Made by a program: the position numbers and the translations under genes. A model generated the notes under the pieces. The model ran no database searches. It worked only from the letters and a program-made list of their open reading frames with translations, and was not told the origin of the DNA. From Isoptericola halalbus (GTDB lineage: Bacteria; Actinomycetota; Actinomycetes; Actinomycetales; Cellulomonadaceae), in contig VJZX01000018.1 of the NCBI GenBank assembly GCA_009663185.1, forward strand, positions 6,857 through 61,404: 54,548 nucleotides of DNA, written 5' to 3'. Positions within the stretch are counted from its first letter, which is position 1. Each line of letters begins with the position of its first letter. Of this stretch, positions 51,569-54,548 are shown piece after piece.

Positions 51569-52015
51569 GTGACGATCGACGACGCACCCGTGCTCACCGT
51601 CTCCCAGGCCGCCCAGCTCGCGGGCATGCACCCCCAGACGCTGCGCCAGTACGACCGGCTCGGCCTCGTCGTGCCGCGCCGCACGCCGGGACGCGGCCGG
51701 CGCTACTCGCGCCTCGACGTCGCGCGGCTGCTGCAGGTGCAGCGGCTCGCGCAGGGCGAGGGCATCAACCTCGCGGGCATCAAGCGCATCCTCGACCTCG
51801 AGCATCACGTCACGGTGCTGGAGCACCAGCTCGCCGAGCTGCTGCGCCTTCAGGCGGAGCGGGACCAGGCCGACGGCCGGGTGTTCGCCGCCGGCAGCGG
51901 CGGGGAGGTCGTCGCGGTTCCGCTCGGCCGACGCGTGCGGCGCAGCGAGCTGCGTGTCGAGCGGCAGAGCCGCGGCGGCGCGCTCGTGCTCTGGCGGCCG
52001 CAACGACGCGGGTGA
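51569..52015 (+). CDS. hspR: heat-shock repressor HspR (MerR family)
   Basis: A 148-aa MerR-type repressor. The N-terminal winged helix reads VLTVSQAAQLAGMHPQTLRQYDRLGLVVPRRTPGRGRRYS, followed by a coiled segment (LDLEHHVTVLEHQLAELLRLQ). Family members bind HAIR sites and use DnaK as co-repressor; two HAIR sites precede dnaK here. Start GTG 51569 follows GGAGGAGGG. It is the last gene of the dnaK operon. Confidence 0.96.
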   Translation: MTIDDAPVLTVSQAAQLAGMHPQTLRQYDRLGLVVPRRTPGRGRRYSRLDVARLLQVQRLAQGEGINLAGIKRILDLEHHVTVLEHQLAELLRLQAERDQADGRVFAAGSGGEVVAVPLGRRVRRSELRVERQSRGGALVLWRPQRRG

Positions 52016-52114
52016 CGCCCGCATTTTTCGAAACGTAATTCTTGCGTTAATCCGAATGGGCGGATCCTTCGGCAAAGGCATTCCCGTCCCCTGACAGGTT
52101 AGCCATTCCTTCCT

Positions 52115-52204
52115 ATGCAGGACGTCGATATCGGTCATATCCTCGGTCTGTACGAGGCCAGACAGACCGACGTCGCCGCCACGGCGGCCGGCAGCGAGGA
52201 GTGA
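52115..52204 (+). CDS. 29-aa microORF upstream of DUF1540 gene
   Basis: ATG 52115 opens MQDVDIGHILGLYEARQTDVAATAAGSEE and ends at TGA 52202-52204, two bases before the next gene's ATG, whose ribosome site (GAGGAG) is its last two sense codons. Such overlap suggests translational coupling. It is preceded by a distinctly AT-rich stretch (52022-52115), a likely promoter region. No family is recognised; it might be a leader or a small functional peptide. Confidence 0.45.
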   Translation: MQDVDIGHILGLYEARQTDVAATAAGSEE

Positions 52205-52206
52205 CG

Positions 52207-52515
52207 ATGAGCACCTTGATGGAGATGCCCGAGGTCGCCGACTGTTCGATGGAGGGCTGCGGCTACAACCACGACCACGGCTGTCACGCCGGCGCAATCA
52301 CGGTCGCCGGGCACACCGGTGACGCATCCTGCGCCACGTTCATCCCGCTGAGCACCAAGGGCGGGCTCGAGAAGGTCATCGCGCACGTCGGCGCCTGCCA
52401 GCGCGGCGAGTGCACGCACAACCACGACCTCGAGTGCGGCGCGCCGTCGATCCGTGTCGGGGCCGGGCCGGACGACCCGAGGCACGCGGACTGCCTGACG
52501 TTCGCCCCCCGCTGA
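52207..52515 (+). CDS. DUF1540 protein (two Cys-rich repeats)
   Basis: A 102-aa Cys/His-rich protein. Two DUF1540-type units are visible: VADCSMEGCGYNHDHGCHAGAITV...CATF and GECTHNHDLECGAPSIRVG...DCLTF. Each has four Cys and one or more His, which suggests metal binding, although the family's function is unknown. ATG 52207 is chosen because GAGGAG lies 6 bases upstream; a GTG at 52201 is also in frame. A hairpin terminator follows at 52545. Confidence 0.85.
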   Translation: MSTLMEMPEVADCSMEGCGYNHDHGCHAGAITVAGHTGDASCATFIPLSTKGGLEKVIAHVGACQRGECTHNHDLECGAPSIRVGAGPDDPRHADCLTFAPR

Positions 52516-52544
52516 CCCCGCCCCCGATCCCACACTGACCCCGT

Positions 52545-52575
52545 ACCGCCGCCGGGCGCCGTGCCCGGTGGCGGT
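52545..52575. terminator. GC-rich hairpin after the DUF1540 gene
   Basis: ACCGCCgCCGGGC and GCCCGGtGGCGGT form a 13-bp stem with one mismatch around a 5-nt loop. It lies 30 bases beyond the DUF1540 stop in a convergent gap and probably ends transcription from both sides. Confidence 0.7.
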
Positions 52576-52651
52576 CGGCGTGCGAGCGCAGTCAGAAGTG
52601 CGCCGCAGTCACAAGCGCGCGGCAGGCACGGTCAGCCCTGTCTCAGGGCCG

Positions 52652-53419
52652 TCAGCGGCCGAGGGCCTGCAGCAGCTGGACGGCGCCCTCGTGCGTGGCC
52701 GGCAGCCGCTCCACCCAGACCCGGGTCGGTCGGCGCACGGCCTCGATGAGCCCGAGGATCTCGGCGTTGCGCTCGACGACGCGGCGCACGGCCCGCGTGA
52801 CGCGGCTCATCGCGTCGCCGCGCTCGCCCAGCACCGCGAAGACGCCGTCGGAGACCGCCGCCATCGGGTGCCCCTCACCGAAGACCTGGTCGAGCGTGCG
52901 GCCGACCGCGGCCGAGCGGGTCATGCGCTGCCACGCGTCGAGACCGTCGACAGCGACGTCGACGACGAGCAGGCAGTGGGTCTGCGTGACGTCGGCACCC
53001 GACCGGGCCGCCACGCCGTACGTCTCACGGAGCCGCTCGCCGAGGTACTGGCTCGTGGGCAGGCCCGTCGCCGGGTCGTGGACGCTGGAGATCTCCGGCA
53101 GGCTCTCGCGCCCGTGGACCCAGCCGATCGCAGTCGCGCGCAGCACCGCCCCGTCGAGCGGGCGTCCCGTGGCGCGGAACAGGCAGGTCACGTCGTCAAG
53201 CGCTTCCCCGATGCCCACGCCGGCAGCGCCCCGGGCGCTGCCGAGCCGCTGTGCCGCGGCGTCGGGCGAGCGCCCCTCGTCGACGGCCTCGACGAGCGCG
53301 TCCACCGCAGGGTGGTACCAGTCCCCGGGACGCAGCCAGACCTCGGCGAGGCTCGTGGCGCGCCAGAGCTCCCGCACGTCGTCCGACTGTCGGGGCGGGC
53401 CATCCAGGGGCAGGCTCAT
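52652..53419 (-). CDS. degenerate GGDEF-like protein
   Basis: A 255-aa soluble protein. The C-terminal half begins VHDPATGLPTSQYLGERLRE, close to the D.LTGL.NR..L opening of GGDEF domains, and continues with alternating strands and helices (CLLVVDVAVDGLD; AAVSDGVFAVLGERGD), but the GGDEF active-site loop itself is absent, so it should not make cyclic-di-GMP. The N-terminal half is helical and unrecognised. ATG 53419 is chosen for GGAGG 10 bases upstream. Two near-identical 20-bp direct repeats lie in its upstream region. The role may be a regulatory or scaffold protein. Confidence 0.6.
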   Translation of the reverse strand: MSLPLDGPPRQSDDVRELWRATSLAEVWLRPGDWYHPAVDALVEAVDEGRSPDAAAQRLGSARGAAGVGIGEALDDVTCLFRATGRPLDGAVLRATAIGWVHGRESLPEISSVHDPATGLPTSQYLGERLRETYGVAARSGADVTQTHCLLVVDVAVDGLDAWQRMTRSAAVGRTLDQVFGEGHPMAAVSDGVFAVLGERGDAMSRVTRAVRRVVERNAEILGLIEAVRRPTRVWVERLPATHEGAVQLLQALGR

Positions 53420-53461
53420 GCTGATGGGACCTCCATGGGACACCATCATGACGCCAGACGT

Positions 53462-53518
53462 CGACGATTGCCAGAGGCGAGGGTCGATCGGGCCCTGGCG
53501 ATGATTGCCAGGGGCGAG
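53462..53518. repeat. 20-bp direct repeat upstream of the GGDEF-like gene
   Basis: CGACGATTGCCAGAGGCGAG (53462-53481) and CGATGATTGCCAGGGGCGAG (53499-53518) differ at two positions and start 37 bases apart. They lie between the divergent GGDEF-like gene and the sigma-factor gene and could be a paired binding site. Confidence 0.65.
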
Positions 53519-53676
53519 TGCCTGAATGGTGTACTTCGCCATCTAAACCCAAAGAACCTCAAGGCTTCCCAAGCTTAATCCAGAGATTTCACCCATTCCC
53601 AAAGGGTGATCTTCCCGTAGAGTTTGTTCGTCCCGTGCGGCTGGCAGGGGTTTGGGACGTCAGGAGTTGAGGGGCT

Positions 53677-54548
53677 ATGACGGACGTCTATGTGGGATCT
53701 GGGGACTCGGCTCCGAGTGACGCAGAGCTCATTCTCGAGGTGCGCGGCGGCGACCTCGAGGCATATGGCGCCCTTTATGCGCGTCATGCGGCAGCCGCGC
53801 GCAGGCTCGCCCGCGAGTACACCCGCACCACCGCCGACGCCGAAGACATCGTCTCCGAGGCATTCGACCGCGTGCTGCGGGTTCTCCAGCACGGCGGCGG
53901 TCCCGACCTGACCTTCCGTGCCTATCTCTTCACCGTGGTGCGACGGCTCGCCAGCGACGTCGCCAAGAGGGCGCGCCGGACCCGACCCACCGACGACGAC
54001 GGCACGTTCGAGTCTGCGCTCGGCCTCGAGGAGTCGAGCGAGGACCCGACGCTCCTCGGCTTCGAGCGCTCCGTCGTCGCGCGCGCCTACCGGTCGCTGC
54101 CCGAACGCTGGCAGGCCGTCCTCTGGTACACGGAGGTCGAGAACCTCTCGCCCGCCGAGATCGCGCCCGTCCTCGGGCTCACGCCCAACGGCGTCTCGGC
54201 GCTGGCCTACCGCGCCCGTGAAGGGCTGCGGGTGGGCTACCTCCAGGAGCACCTCACCCACGAGCCGGCCGACTCCTGCCAGGCGGTCAACCCGTTGCTG
54301 GGCGCCTACGTGCGGGGCGGGCTCGCCAAGCGCGAGGTCGCCAAGGTCGACGTGCACCTCGAGGGCTGCGGGGGCTGCCGCACGCTCGTGCTCGAGCTGA
54401 CCGACGTCTCCCACGGGATGCGCACCGTCATCGCGCCGCTCGTGCTCGGCCTCGTCGGCCTGGGTGCGCTCGGCTCGCTGACCGTCGGCGGCGTCGCCGC
54501 GGGCGCCGCGGCAACCGCCGGCGCCGCGGCGACCGCCGGCACCGCGAC
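53677..54548 (+). CDS. ECF sigma factor fused to anti-sigma-like zinc finger and membrane segment (partial)
   Basis: The first 290 codons of a longer gene cut by the window end; ATG 53677 follows CAGGAG at 15 bases and GAGGGG nearer the start. Sigma region 2 is ELILEVRGGDLEAYGALYARHA and DAEDIVSEAFDRVLRVL; region 4 is LPERWQAVLWYTEVENLSPAEIAPVLGLTPNGVSALAYRAREGL. Then comes a zinc-finger motif typical of anti-sigma factors (VHLEGCGGC, about residue 225) and a hydrophobic segment (VIAPLVLGLVGLGALGSLTVG), followed by an Ala/Gly repeat. Such fused sigma/anti-sigma proteins occur in actinobacteria. It should respond to an outside signal. Confidence 0.85.
   Translation, partial: MTDVYVGSGDSAPSDAELILEVRGGDLEAYGALYARHAAAARRLAREYTRTTADAEDIVSEAFDRVLRVLQHGGGPDLTFRAYLFTVVRRLASDVAKRARRTRPTDDDGTFESALGLEESSEDPTLLGFERSVVARAYRSLPERWQAVLWYTEVENLSPAEIAPVLGLTPNGVSALAYRAREGLRVGYLQEHLTHEPADSCQAVNPLLGAYVRGGLAKREVAKVDVHLEGCGGCRTLVLELTDVSHGMRTVIAPLVLGLVGLGALGSLTVGGVAAGAAATAGAAATAGTA

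Overview
The window is very GC-rich DNA with the dense, short-gapped layout of a high-GC actinobacterium. A dnaK-grpE-dnaJ-hspR operon preceded by HAIR elements, a DevR-type response regulator with DosR-like boxes, a LacI/GH3 sugar locus, an LPxTG surface protein and many GTG starts point to Actinomycetota, most likely Micrococcales (Cellulomonas or a close relative). The genus is inferred from gene content only.

Layout. 1-6.6 kb: an OafA-type acyltransferase with SGNH domain, a small DUF4235 protein, and a TPP-riboswitch-controlled thiamine-type ABC importer (binding protein, fused double permease, ATPase; all junctions overlap). 6.6-10.8 kb: two reading-frame-broken genes (an immunity-like protein and a methyltransferase), a small hypothetical, a PrsW-like protease, a DHFR-like reductase and a P-loop kinase. 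10.8-18.8 kb: pgi, a 1437-residue LPxTG surface protein with four tandem repeats, and a LuxR-type regulator behind it. 19-22.9 kb: a low-complexity secreted protein, then an APH-like kinase, histidine kinase and OmpR-type regulator that overlap end to start. 22.9-26.9 kb: LacI regulator, operator, a 70-aa chimeric remnant of a sugar ABC importer, and a GH3 glycosidase. 27-33.7 kb: S4 RNA-binding protein flanked by inverted clusters of 20-bp repeats; MerR regulator and SulP transporter sharing a perfect 30-bp palindrome; a DosR-like module (DoxX-like protein, response regulator, GAF histidine kinase, tandem universal stress protein) with two DosR-type boxes.

33.7-42.7 kb: leuS with a leader peptide and attenuator, a membrane-anchored HExxH protease, a protein with duplicated domains, an acetyltransferase, an acyltransferase and an O-methyltransferase. 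42.7-47.8 kb: a decayed DUF234-type ATPase, a methyltransferase, a secreted protein, a trypsin-like protease and an alpha/beta hydrolase. 47.8-52 kb: the DnaK chaperone operon with HspR. 52-54.5 kb: a 29-aa microORF with a DUF1540 protein, a degenerate GGDEF-like protein, and an ECF sigma factor fused to an anti-sigma-like zinc finger and membrane segment, cut by the window end.

The most unusual observations are (1) a 70-aa ORF joining a lipoprotein signal sequence to the last residues of a MalG-type permease exactly where a three-gene sugar importer would sit; (2) a leader peptide MHAVRLLLIRPR plus terminator upstream of a short leuS; (3) several families of long intergenic palindromes, one of them a perfect 58-bp palindrome, and two copies of a dispersed palindromic element 35 kb apart; (4) inverted arrays of 20-bp repeats around the S4 gene. 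No tRNA, rRNA, CRISPR array or complete insertion sequence was seen, and no gene-free stretch exceeds about 300 bases once pseudogenes are counted.
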